A stretch of 64,000 nt of DNA from assembly GCA_018873245.2 (NCBI GenBank), contig JAEMBT020000004.1:2652573-2716572 (forward strand). The letters run 5' to 3'. Source of the stretch: Archegozetes longisetosus. Its lineage: Eukaryota; Arthropoda; Arachnida; Sarcoptiformes; Trhypochthoniidae. A model generated the notes under the pieces. That model saw only the letters and a program-made list of their open reading frames with translations. It had not been told where the DNA came from and did no database searches. The position numbers were made by a program, and so were the translations under genes. Of the stretch, positions 11,765 through 23,265 are shown piece by piece; position 1 is the stretch's first letter, and each line of letters opens with the position of its first letter.

Positions 11765-12861
11765 TTTATAATTTAATCCATCACACTATTCACTATTAGG
11801 AAAAACAAATACCTTCTCACAGATTTCATTCTGATATAAGTAATCTTAAATAACCTAGTGAATAATGAGTAATAAAATATTCAATACAAATGTCAAACTA
11901 GTTGCAACAATATGAATAGACAATAATCTAACGATGAGTTTGCTTTCGGTAAGAACACAATTTGGAAACGAATTTTGTAAATTTTGCAACCTTTTGATCA
12001 ATCCTTAATGTAATATTTTTCTTTTAACAAAGTCGAAAATAGAAAATCAAATATATTATTACGCAATTCAAAATAGAGATTGATCACAAAGTACTTATTC
12101 AATATCATTTTTAACCTATTTTATAAGTTTATTTAAAGGTAAAACAGGTGTAAATTGACAATGAATGCAAGTTTGCTTGTCTGTAGCTCGTAATAAATTC
12201 AAGTAGATTTATATTTTACATAATTTTATAAACTAGATCAATCGATCACATTCGAAAAGCAACTTAAATATCATTTTATTTATGGAGAGAATAGATTTTA
12301 AGTCGTAAATAGATTATTACAAATTGATAATTAAAGCCCGCATAAATGACTAAATCTTGTTCATAATACTACAGGTGCAACAGTACATTTTAGGTAGTAG
12401 TCAATACTTTCTCTTTAAATTCGATAGAAGTCAAATTAAATTTTCATTTTAATAAATTACCGAAATTTCTGCCTTTAAGCTTACTTAGAAGAATAATTGA
12501 TTAAATGCAAAGTCATTCACTTCTATCAAATCAATGATTTCTTATTTTTAGCAAAACTATCAGCAATAGTGAAAATTTCATGACTTCTATGACAACCAAT
12601 TAGAAAATGATTAAAATTTCAAAAATATGGATATTCTAGTGACTTAATGCGGATAATAGCAAAGCAAATATTTTCTTCAAACAAGTTGGGTTTCAATCAT
12701 CTGAAGCAACTTTTAGTGAAAGTAAGTTTTTTTTCAGTTCAAAATTAAACTCAATTAGAGTGAACGTAAATCAAGTGAGGCATCCAACTTGCTCACTCAT
12801 TTTTGCTCCAAATTGATTGTTATCTGAAGATAACTTATAAAATATTTTGTCGAACTAAACG
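11765..12861. other. Spacer between the two channel genes
   Basis: About 1.1 kb of AT-rich DNA. It should hold the promoter of subunit A and the 3' end of subunit B. No defined element was recognised. Confidence 0.4.
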
Positions 12862-14345
12862 TTACATAAAATAATAGACAAGACAGTAAATAGTTATTGC
12901 GATCGCATAAACTGACGGAAATAAGATTCGAGAAATGACATCAACAGCACAATTTCTCGGCCCAGACTTTACTTTGATAAATGAAATCCACTTTTTGCTT
13001 CTGCTGTTATTCCCAAAAATAGCATTTTCTTGAGCTGTAGTTTTATTATCTAACGGCCAGGAGATTGCGATCGCGTATTCGATTAAAGTGGCGAAAACAA
13101 ATATTATGCACATTATTGTCCAAACTTCAAGTGCATAAACGTACGAGACATTAAGTTCTGCTTGAATTTGTTGGGCAATCAATGCTAACAAAGCAGTTAT
13201 TATTAGTGAGACTCTAGCTGGTGGCACAGAAGTCGGAATCCAGAATCCGATGAATGTCATAATGACTATTAAGAATGACGGAACGAATCGCTTTATGAGA
13301 TAGTTTCCAACATTTCTTCTCAAAGTAATGGATGCTACTAAACATGAAAAAGTCCCTAAACATGTTAAATAAAAGGTATTCAGGCCAATTTTTAAACAAT
13401 ATTTGATTCATATTTGAATGCGTTTAAAGTATTATCACTTGAGTTATACCGATTTCATAATGTTTAGTGCATTCATCAATTGAATCATCAATTATTTCGT
13501 ATTCAGGTAAATCGACATGATTTCCAATACGAAATGATAACCATTTCAGTTGTACAATATCAGACGTTTCAGACACTTGTAGAAAATTGTTTTGTCATTA
13601 TTAAACATTAAGAAGAGTATTAACTTTTTTCTTACAAGTAGTCACCCTGATAAAACAGGTTTGTTTATCGAATGGATATTTCTTAAAGTCCATGTTGCAA
13701 CTCAATTTCATTTGAAGTCTCGCAGCCATGAATATATTTGTTCCTTCAGTAACAGTAAAGTAAAGACTGGGAGACATAATGTCTGCAATTCCACCACTAA
13801 TTGCGTTTCGAAAATAAGTATCTGGAGTCCATATGCGATCCTTCCATCGAGAGCTAAGAGTATATTTGGTTGTATTTTGTGGTAATCCTATAGGTGTTAG
13901 TAGTCGATTATCAATCCAATACTGATGATAGAACAGATCTACATTAAAAGACTGAAACCATATTTGAATTATAAGATTTTTGTCATATTTTCAGATGTTA
14001 CTAAACTCCAAGGAAACTTTAGTCTTGACTTATTTTTACATTAAATTTTGGTTATATTAGATAGTTACATACCATATCAGTGCCATAGTCGGGCATTAAC
14101 GACAAAACTGTTATAGAAATATAGACTTCAACAGGCTTTCCATCACTTACGGGTGCGTTATCTCTACTATAATTTGCTGGCAATATATCACTTTCTTTCC
14201 ACTTTACTCTTATCTCTTCTTTCAATTCTTGAGAAAATGAAATTCTTATTAAAAAATAATAATAGAAGACAGATTTAGCGCTGAAAAGTTGCGAGATTAT
14301 TTGAAATACAAATGCTATTATTCTAATGTCATTCGACATGTTCAA
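12862..14345 (-). CDS. Cys-loop ligand-gated anion channel subunit B (4 exons)
   Basis: Exons 14073-14345, 13636-13951, 13450-13575 and 12862-13355 sum to 1,209 bp and give an unbroken 402-residue protein. Exon phases match those of subunit A, and exons 3 and 4 have the same lengths (126 and 494 bp), so this is a tandem duplicate. Cys-loop C176-C190 (KYPFDKQTC) has 13 intervening residues. A second cysteine pair flanks TKHYEIGTFS. PPAR precedes M2, again predicting anion selectivity, and the M2-M3 region is nearly the same as in A. The N-terminus is longer, with two hydrophobic patches, so the signal peptide is less certain. The ligand-binding half has diverged much more than the pore, consistent with different ligand preference or heteromer assembly (inference). 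Confidence 0.88.
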
Positions 14346-15153
14346 ATTCTTTAGTAAACTTTAGAACATTTTAAAAAATATTTTGACTCAAGTACCACAA
14401 AATTTTATTTGATTAGTATTTTGAATACATTAGTCAACCATAGAGAGCTTTCATCAAAGTTGAATTTCAACAAATTATTAGGAAATTTCTGTTTATTCGT
14501 TGTGTTATTGCGAAAAAGTAAATATGCATTCTATTAATACTGATTGTATGGCAATATTTACTCGAGACGCAGCTGAAGCTTAACTGATTATCATTTTTTG
14601 TTTGTGACATGGAATATATTAATCAGATTTTCTGGATATTAAATCTCAAGTTAGATCATTGAATAACATTAAAGCCTAGAAACTGTTTATGTGAACTGAT
14701 TGTATTGATCAACACAATTAAAATCGTGAATCTTTAGTAGTGAACTTCGAAAACATTTATTCGTTGGGTCCTTTTGTACCTAAAAAACTTTAATTCAAAC
14801 TCTAATGTATTTTTACTCAAATAATTTATTCTTTTCGTTTCATACTTGAATAATAATTTACTCATTCATCAGAAATTTATTAAAAATAAGAGAATCACTG
14901 CTTTAATTATGATGTAAAACGCAAAATTAGCTAAAACTATATGCAATGTCATTCTTTATAATTGAATTGCGTATAGTATAAGAATTTCCCTAATACAACT
15001 ATCGCGTGGAAACGTCTCAACTTATAGCTACGAAAAATGCTTTTCTTTTATAATTCTGGTCAACAATTAGATATTATAGAAATCAACTTTCGAATGAAAA
15101 CACCATTTTAATCACTAATTTACACACAATTGTTTATTTACCATAAGCATAGA
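14346..15153. other. Divergent intergenic region
   Basis: Lies between the start of channel B (-) and the start of the F-box gene (+), so it probably carries both promoters. It is AT-rich and no motif can be assigned. Confidence 0.4.
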
Positions 15154-15805
15154 ATGGTAATAATGGACAACGGTCCAGGCATTAATATTGTTGGACTTCC
15201 TTGCGAGTTATTAAAATTAATACTTGGCTATTTATCATTTGACGAAATTTCGAAAGTACGATCTGTCTGTAAAAGTTTCGACGTTTGTGCTCAAGAATTA
15301 CTAAACCATGGATTCCAGAAATCGTTTATCCGCTATTCAAGAGTTTTGCAAAATGTCAAAGACATTAACAATAATAAAAATCAATCGAATCTGATTCTTA
15401 AAAATGCAGAATTTTTCACAACCTCTTTAGATATGACTATTTTAGGTAATTATCAATAATTTGAAACATAATTCTAGGCTTCGTTACAAATTTCTTTCCT
15501 ACAAATTAGATCTGACATACAAGCCATATATTCGCCTAAAACTCTGCTGTTTTATTCCTGGAAAAGTAATCGACAAATTGAATAATTTATCAAGACTTAT
15601 AATGAAGAATGTTAGTCTAAATCGAGAATATGATTACACGCGAGAATTTAAAGACTTCGAAGTATTGCATAGGAAAGCAGTTCGTCATTTTGTCGCGAGT
15701 ATAGTACCTTTTATCGAACAAAAACAATTAGAAAAAGACCGTGTAATTCATAGCTTGGAGGAACAATTGTTTAAGTTAAAAAACAAGTCTTATGAAGATG
15801 ACTAG
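15154..15805 (+). CDS. FBXO28-like F-box protein, frame broken
   Basis: The N-terminal frame starts at ATG 15,154 and carries an F-box: LPCELLKLILGYLSFDEISK, then VRSVCKSF and LNHGF. A second frame, open from 15,446 and ending at 15,805, carries LCCFIPGKVID, a block I recognise from FBXO28, then a helical region and a short charged coiled-coil-like tail ending in YEDD. FBXO28 is an SCF ubiquitin-ligase substrate adaptor, nuclear in vertebrates. The two frames are out of register by one base near 15,445. A GT at 15,446 and an AG at 15,477 would make an intron of only 32 bp and still leave the frame wrong. It is therefore either a recent frameshift, a sequencing error or a more complex splice. 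The tail is much shorter than in vertebrate FBXO28. A fragment of its 3' end recurs at 51,855. Confidence 0.7.
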
Positions 15806-16075
15806 AAATTTATCGGTAAAAGTTATAAATCTCTAAAGTTATAATTTTGTTGTCAATCTAAAGTACAAAATTTTCATTTTGTTTGAAAAGATGTACTCTC
15901 TTGAGTTTTCCAAATTGATCAAGATCACCAAATTTATTAAATAAGTTTGAATTTATATTCTATGGGATTAATGGTGAAAGCTATTCAACTATGTCTCTCT
16001 AGATCAATTTTCATTTAATGTAAGAATACATGTAATTTAAAGAAAGTTCGCGTAATAGAAAATATTGTTTATAAT
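15806..16075. other. Spacer before the hAT element
   Basis: Downstream flank of the F-box gene. Nothing else seen. Confidence 0.4.
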
Positions 16076-18284
16076 TAGTGCCAAAGGTTTTTTCGTTTTA
16101 TTTTTTTCAAAAATTTCGTATGTTTTATTTGGTTTTATTTTTTACTCAACGAATTTGTTGTTTATTCGTTAATAAATATATGAGAAAATTCGTTTTATTT
16201 GTTATTACAAGAAATGACTATTATTCGCTTAATATAACATAAAATTGTTTTGAATATCCTTATTATAATTTAAAACTGAATACATATTTATACTTTTATC
16301 ACTCAATGAATTGCGTTTTGTTGTCTGAATATCACGAAAATTACTAAAAGCTCGTTCAACATCACAACTACCACATGAAAGACTTAAATAACTTAAAGCG
16401 ATCTGACTTAGAATAGGAAGACGTAATTGCATTGATATCCAAAATTCAATAACTTTCAAATTTTTATTATCCGGTGTGTCCATTAATAAATATTCGTTGA
16501 ATTCTCTTTCAATTTCCGACTCTTTATCGTTGACTACATTGAAAAAATCTAAATAATACTCAAATGACTGATTCAATGATGATTTCATAAAAGGATAAAA
16601 AATCATGCATTTATTAAAAAGACCATCCTTTCCAAAAACTGATTTATCGAGATTTCTGTCCATAGTTTGAACCCATTTATTATTAAAAATTTCGAAAAGT
16701 GAACCGAGTTGTGCGCTCAAACTCTTTTCTGTGTGAATATCAAAATTTTTAAGCAAAACTTTAGTATCATTTTTAAAATCTTCATATTTTTAATTTCATT
16801 TTCAATTGAACATTAAGTAAATCATAAAAGTTATGACTATTAGGCGCCGAGACTTCTAATTTCTTTTCAATTTCTTCGATAGAGCTGAATGATTCAATCA
16901 AATGAGTTATTTTAAGATAATGAACTCGACGATTATCATTATTTCCTATCAAACTAATAATTTTCTCAACTTTTTGCTAATTAAACTCGAATTTTCCAAT
17001 TTGAAGTGATTAAAAAATCGCAAATATATTGCCACTGGTCTCTGATTACTTTTGAAGTCTTGAGAACCGACCACCATCTGGATTCGATTGCTCTCGGAAT
17101 TATTTTAGCTTCTAATTCAAATTTATTAAGATGTGAAACAAATCGATTACAAAGTTTGTTTGAAGTTTTAAAAATAGCACCTATTTTTATAATTAATTCC
17201 TCCGTATCTTTAAAATGTTCTGACTTTAGTGATTTCATTACTGAAATATGAATTAAATGTGAGACATCCGTTATGTGAAGCAAACTGTTATTGTAATCTC
17301 TTTTGATATCTGAAACTAATTTCTTCATATATTCAGCTGAATCGCTACAAATTGCTAAAACATTATTAAACGTTAAGCCAAACTCTTCCAAAGCATCCAA
17401 TAAATTAGTCAAAATAGTTGCACTTTTGGTGTTTTCAATAATATATGTTTTAATTAATAAAATCCTTTTATCGTTTATTTCTGAATCAAAGAATGAAATT
17501 AAAATATTGAGAGCAGGTCTTCCACAAATATCTGGAGATTCGTCAATAATTAATGACAGTTTTTTATTCTTAATTTTATTTTTGATTGCATTGACATGAG
17601 ATTCGTATACTTCTGGTAAATATTTCTCACGAATATGACATGCTGTTGGTAATACTTTAGCGCTCGGAACATACTTTTTCATTAGCTTTCCAATATATTT
17701 GTCGGCTTTTTCAAGAGGTATGGCATCAAAACACGCGGCTCTCACGAAGTCATGAATGAATCCTTCAGCCTTTTTCTCCATTTCTTTCGATCTGCATATA
17801 GTTTGAGCTAAAGTTAATTGTTTTCTACTTTCTCTTCTTGTCAATTCTGAGTCTTTTAGTTTCTTGTGTTTATCGGTCTTTAGATGAAGTCGTATCAGGT
17901 CTGATGGCCTGTTATCCATATTTACTTCATATGAACAATATTTGCAAAATAATACTTCTTCAGCAGATGATTCCCCATTATCTTTGGTTATCTTTCTCTT
18001 TTTAAAACTCAAATCAGGATATAATTTGACCCATTCTTCTACTGAATGTTTTCTCTTTGGCATTTTTATTTTAAAAGTAATTTAATTAGAGAAAAACAAT
18101 AAACACTAATAAAAAAAATAATCAAAACTAATCAAAGCACGTGTGAAATGACGAAATTGATTACAAAAATGATGTCTAAAATATGTTTATATTTCGTGTT
18201 ACTCATTTAACGAAATCCTCTATTTCTTATATTTGTTGTGTTTTATTTCGTTTAATTTGTTTAACGAAAAAACCCTTGGCACTA
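16076..18284 (-). mobile_element. Full-length hAT transposon
   Basis: Ends TAGTGCCAAAGGTTTTTTCG and, inverted, TAGTGCCAAGGGTTTTTTCG. A perfect 8-bp target duplication TTTATAAT lies at 16,068-16,075 and 18,285-18,292, diagnostic of hAT insertion. The 2.2-kb size and intact ends point to a fairly recent insertion. Subterminal cgtttta and gttttattt tracts occur on both sides. Confidence 0.95.
16229..18063 (-). pseudogene. hAT transposase, three frames
   Basis: The first frame (16,981-18,063, 360 codons) has an N-terminal BED-like zinc finger (CKYC, then HLKTDKH about 24 residues later) and the hAT catalytic core up to an ESRWWSVL motif. A second open frame (about 16,780-16,974) and a third (16,229-16,756) continue it. 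The third holds the dimerisation domain with the hallmark CDVERAFSNF. The junction near 16,980 has stops in both frames. The junction near 16,775 is a one-base slip in an A-run. As read, one full transposase cannot be made without an intron or repair, so it is called a pseudogene even though the element ends are pristine. Confidence 0.8.
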
Positions 18285-18327
18285 TTTATAATTATTATCA
18301 AGACTTAAGAGTAATAGGTTGAACATA

Positions 18328-19567
18328 CACTCAGTTTAGAAACTAACTGCCGGTATTCAAACCTCGATAACTTTTGAAATACCTATCCAATTTAAAAGCG
18401 GTTTTCACTAAAATGAAGTTTATCTACCCTGATTAACGATTAATATGCTAAATTTATGAAAATATTTTAAAAGGAGATTTTAAATAAAATTTATATTTTT
18501 ACAAAGGAGTTAGCCAGATTTCGTCTAGTCGCCCACCAAGCCAATATTGATATCAGATTAAAGCTTATGAAGAATAGAGTTGAAAGCAAAAAGAATTTTT
18601 CAAAAATATGAAGGCTGAGAAGAGATATGAATTTTTGAATGTATTTAATTTTTGACGTCAACCATTAAAAATTCATACCTCTTCTCAGCCTTCATTTTTT
18701 AAAGGATTCTACTTATTCCCGAATTTACGCTTCATAAACTTTCATTTGATACCCATATCGATAAGTTGCAACCACATTTGTTTTTAGACGTTAGTCTTTA
18801 AAAATTCACAACTCCTCTCAACCTTCATATTTTTGAAAAATTCTTTTTGCTTTCAACTCTATTCTTCATAAGCTTTAATCTGATATCAATATTGGCTTGG
18901 TGGGCGATTAGACAATCTGACTAACTCCTTTGTAAAAACATAAATTTTGTTTAAAATCTTTTAAAAAATATTTTCATAAATTTAGCACGTTAATCGTTAA
19001 TCAGGAGAGATAAATTTCATTTTAGTGAAAACCGCATTTAAATTGGATAGGTATTTCAAAAGTTATCAAGGTTTGAATACCGGCAGTTAGTTTCTAAACT
19101 GACTAGGGAAGTTTATTGGGTGTCGCAAAGCAATTTAAATTATTTTTGGCTAAAATATACGTCAATATAAGTTATTGAAAATTTCATAAAAATTAGCTGC
19201 TGAACTGCTAAAATTTTTCATAAATTGAGTATTTAAAAAGCGGGCCTCTAAAGAATACTTGTATTGCTGTAACATCTACTACTAAATATATTGAACCGTT
19301 ATTGCAATACTTATTAAATTTGCTTTTATCTGATTATTGTGTTGAATTTTAATATAAGTTTCGTAACTGATACTTGAATTTTAGTAAACTTTAATTTTAA
19401 CTTCTTATGCTTTTATAAGACTAGAATAGTATGCATATTATTGTTATAATAGGCATAGTCTCAGCAGCTAATTTTTTCATAATTTTAAACAACTTATATT
19501 GATGTATGTTTTAGCCAATAATAATTAAAATTGCTTTGTGACACCCAAAAAACCTTCCTAGTGAGTG
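18328..19567. mobile_element. Foldback element with TA duplication
   Basis: Arms of about 330 bp. The left starts CACTCAGTTTAGAAACTAAC after TA (18,326-18,327). The right ends GTTTCTAAACTGA, then GTG after the nested insertion, followed by TA (19,568-19,569). A further small inverted repeat lies at the centre (ctgagaagag/ctcttctcag). TA target and CACT ends suggest Tc1/mariner mobilisation. The right arm is split by the nested MITE. Confidence 0.85.
19103..19561. mobile_element. MITE nested in the foldback, TGA duplication
   Basis: Ends CTAGGGAAG and CTTCCTAG, with ~90-bp inverted arms (ttgggtgtcgcaaagcaatt and its inverse). It is flanked by TGA on both sides (19,100-19,102 and 19,562-19,564). 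Removing it restores the terminal repeat of the host foldback, so insertion order is clear. A 3-bp duplication would suit PIF/Harbinger- or CACTA-type elements, but the family is not established. Confidence 0.85.
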
Positions 19568-20069
19568 TATATTTCCAATTAATGCTTTCTCAATGAACTT
19601 CAACTATTACTGCATTTCAGAGTAAACAAAGAATTATTCTTATTTTAAGTAGCTCAATTTATACCGATACCAAGTGTAATTAAACTAATTTAATGATCAA
19701 ACCTTTATTCAAAGTTTTTAATTATAATATGTTAATAAATTGAAGTAATTATTAACTTATTTTGTTAATTAAAGCTTTTCCTTTCGATTACAATGTCCGT
19801 TATACAGAACTGAAGATGTATTGACTACTTTTATCATTACTAATTATTGATTTCATGCAATAATAATTGAAACTATTGAAAGATATCTCTGATTCATTTC
19901 ATCATATTTTTTTATTCAGAAAATCGTGTTAGTATATTGAATAGACAATTTAAGTTAATTTTATAATAGAAGTGTAAAGCAATCTTTTAATGATTCCAGG
20001 CTAAATCATATTCGAGTCAGTTTCAAATTACTTCATTTTATGTCATATAAAAATAAAATCGAAGTTTGA
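19568..20069. other. AT-rich intergenic DNA
   Basis: Nothing recognised. Confidence 0.4.
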
Positions 20070-20370
20070 CACAAGGCCTAAAGAGGTTCAATTTTTAGAA
20101 TTTGGAACTCACTAGAACATCTCGTCTTTTAATCATTGATAAGGACGTTCTTACTTTAACCTAAGCATCATTTTACTGATTTTAAGATAGAAATAATAAA
20201 TAGGCTAGAAAATACTTAGTTATTACTAGCAAGGAAAAGAACGGCATATCTTCATCTTGTTTGCTAACTTACTAAATTTATAACGAACAGTGCCAAAAAA
20301 TTATAAAACTCTCTGATGACAATGCAAAGAATTGACTTTTTACCATCAAGGTTTAAGGCCTGAAAATGAC
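20070..20370. repeat. Duplicated segment, copy 1
   Basis: Matches 51,940-52,240 in the same orientation over about 300 bp (for example ggaactcactagaacatctc in both), with scattered differences. It is non-coding in both copies. In the other copy it directly follows the 3' end of the F-box gene, whereas here 4 kb including the hAT and foldback lies between. Confidence 0.8.
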
Positions 20371-20714
20371 TTTTTCACTACATCTAATTTTTAATAGAAA
20401 AATGTAGAATTCATCGAAACTAAAACAAAGCAGTGAAAAAAAGTTCTACAATTCAGAGCTAAATTTTTAAAGCATTTAGGATTATATTGCTATGTGAAAG
20501 ATGGCATGCTTCATAGTTGTATTAGTCATTTTATATTTAACTTTACGGAAAGTTTAAAAATTCGATATTTTTATCAATATTTCCCTCCCCCCAGGTATTT
20601 TACTATTCAGTGATTTTAATGAATATACGATTTTTCAATATATAAAAGTAAAACACTGCTTCGTTTTAGTCAAAGATTATATATAATCTTTGGCTTTAGT
20701 TTTGAACAATTGTA
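20371..20714. other. Spacer with small hairpins
   Basis: Contains a perfect hairpin caaagattatatataatctttg near 20,670-20,692, split here as caaagatta and taatctttg, and a weaker inverted pair around 20,375-20,440. No gene. Confidence 0.45.
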
Positions 20715-20890
20715 CACTGGTGCTCAAAGAAGTTAATCATACCCAGGGAAAAATACTTTCGTGCACAACTTCTAAGCTTTTGTTTTAAACCATGGACAGT
20801 CCATTGTTTATAGTTTTAAAATAAAATCTTAGAAGTTATGCACGAAAGTACTTTTCCCGGGGTATGATTAAACTCTTCTGAGCATCAGTG
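20715..20890. mobile_element. maT-derived MITE at the outer palindrome edge
   Basis: A 176-bp element: CACTGGTGCTCAAAGAAG and, inverted, CACTGATGCTCAGAAGAG, with ~75-bp arms flanked by TA. Its right arm is the same as the 5' end of the full maT-like element at 47,653 in the other palindrome arm, at the same homologous position. It looks like two inverted copies of one transposon end. Confidence 0.85.
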
Positions 20891-22190
20891 TACATTACTG
20901 AAATATACATATTGGAGTTTACAACTGAAAGCTTTGTTAGAGATGGTATTTTAGGTAAAATCAATTCAAGCGTAATCTACAAGTTACCACCACTAGAAAC
21001 ATGTGACAGTTGGAAACAGTTATTACTCACTATTATGTTTGTTAACATCTTTAATATCATTTAACGGAAATCTTGTATCAATTGTTATACTGATTGTTGG
21101 CCAATGTTCATAACCTGAATTGAAAAAGGTATTTAATTTATCCATGTCTTATACGGTTCTCGTAAGGCGTACTCATACAATTTATCCTTTAATGTATCAA
21201 ATCCTTAAAATATTTGAGGAGGCTTTGAACGAATCTCTTCTTTGAAAAATATGAGCAAAATTTTCACTAAAACTAATTGGAGAACACGATTCAGTCCTAA
21301 AAGACCAGTAAAGTCAATAACACAAAAACCATAAACAGGTTTAAAAATAAGAGAAAATCGTATTCTTACGCCTCAAGAGTAAAGTTTCAAAATTTCTGGA
21401 ATATCTTAGCTCTAGAGTATAGGGCTAAAACAAAAATATTTTCACTTCTAAACTAATTATAGTTTGTTATTCTATTGATTTACGATATCCTTTCTAATAC
21501 TTTCACTTTTGTTCTTAATTGCATTTACAGGCCTGAGATAATTGCTGACAGGTAGTCGTGTGTTTATATATAAATACATATAATATGTGGTCAAACTTTT
21601 TCTAGGCTATAATTCTGGACATAATATCTTGAGGAAAACTGCATTAAATTATTTCAAAAGATGTATCAATCAACTAGATTTTTGTACAGTCTATTGACTT
21701 AATTAAGAATACTTTGCCGCCATCATATATCGGAATAAATCGGAAAAGCTAGAAAAGGGTATTTATTTATAATTGATTAAATGATATGAGTGACGAAATA
21801 TAATCTTCAAAATAACGTTTGTACGCAATCATATCTGACGAGCCTAATTTAATTCCGACTGAGTATGTGCGTATATACGAGCATATATCCCGTTTTTCCA
21901 TATTTAGATATGAAATACAATCACTTATTATTTAGTTGCATCAATTTTTCACTAATTTTGAAATAAGTCTCTGATTTATCCTCCTAGAAAACAATTTTAT
22001 TAAGTTATCCATGGCTATACAAAGGAAAATTTAATCAAAAAACAGAAAGAACATATGAGCGAACAAAAGGTGTCCTCATTTGCTTACTTCTAATTTAAGG
22101 TTTTATTCTTGTCAATCTTAATGAGAAAATTTATTTAGTACCGAGTAGTCTTTGGCATTAGAAGTATTTTCAAAACAGTTTTAATTAGAT
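20891..22190. other. Upstream flank of ELOVL copy 1
   Basis: About 1.3 kb of AT-rich DNA conserved in inverted form in the right arm, where a DD37E mariner has inserted. Any promoter should lie near its end. No motif was assigned. Confidence 0.4.
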
Positions 22191-23265
22191 ATGAGTTCAA
22201 CAGAGTCTTCTTCGAATGAAACAATTTTCTATTATCTCTATCAATATTGGATAGATATAACTGATCCAAGAGTTAAAAATTACCGATTAGTGGGTAGAGG
22301 ACCAGAATTAATAGCAACTATTATGGGCATTTGGCTCTTATTTGTCACAGTAATTGGTCCGAAAATGATGAAACATCGAAAACCTTTTGAGTTGAAAAGT
22401 ATTTTGTTACTATATAATGTATTTATGGTCGTGTCGAGTGCTTACTTTTTTGTAATGTCCATAAAATGGCTCGATTATGGAAAGAAAATATTCGAATTTG
22501 ATCTTCCGTCTAGAGATGACGTATCAGAACAAACACTGTTAAAATAGACCTGAAAATGTATTATTTTTATACGAAAATCATTGATTTGTTAGATACTATA
22601 TTTTCGTATTACGCAAAAAGATTCACAAATCAGCTTACTCCACTTATATCATCACTTTATGGTTCCTTTTTTTGTATGGGTTTGCGCTAAATTGTCACTA
22701 ACGGCTCCGCCTTTAAGAATATTCTGCTTACTTAATTCTTTTGTATGTATTCAAGAATAATGATTTAGAAAATTGCTTTTACTGAAGTTTGTTTACAAAA
22801 ATCGAACCTGCTTCATTTTACTATCTCATCCAATTTAATGATTCGCTTAATCATACATCTATTTGCCTGACTATTATTTGTTTTAATATCCTTTCAATCT
22901 ACAAGTTCATGTGATAATGTATTCGTATTACGCTTTGGCAGCCTTGGGTCCAAGAATGCAAAAGTATTTGTGGTGGAAAAAGTACATAACACAACTCCAA
23001 TTAATACAATTTGCTCTATTCATATCGTGGGGAGTTCTTAGCGCATTCTTGAGTAATGGCTATCCACCAGTGATGTATTGGCTCGGTGAGTTTAGATCTC
23101 GATTTAATAGCATTATTTGCTAAAGAGTCATACTTTCAAATATATTAATCCTAATCACAATTTAAAGGTTGGGTTCAGAATCCGTTATTTTTCTACATGT
23201 TTTGGGATTTTTATAAATCCTCGTATAAAAAAGGAAATGTAAAGAAGTCGAATAAAGATCAATGA
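22191..23265 (+). pseudogene. ELOVL fatty-acid elongase, copy 1 (damaged)
   Basis: Three exons by comparison with copy 2: 22,191-22,742, 22,905-23,085 and 23,168-23,265. ELOVL proteins are multipass ER enzymes condensing malonyl-CoA with acyl-CoA. The histidine box reads HLYHH in exon 1. Exon 2 reads [20 protein letters not shown], typical of the family, and exon 3 ends in a lysine-rich tail. Compared with copy 2, exon 1 lost single bases at three homopolymer sites (near 22,537, 22,605 and 22,618), stopping the frame at 22,547. The exon 2 acceptor changed from CAG/GTT to CAA/GTT. Exon 2 itself is intact here. So this copy should not make a normal elongase as read. Confidence 0.85.

Noticed and set aside
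17006..17599. Plus-strand open frames in the hAT element
   Set aside because: They are antisense shadows of the transposase on the minus strand.
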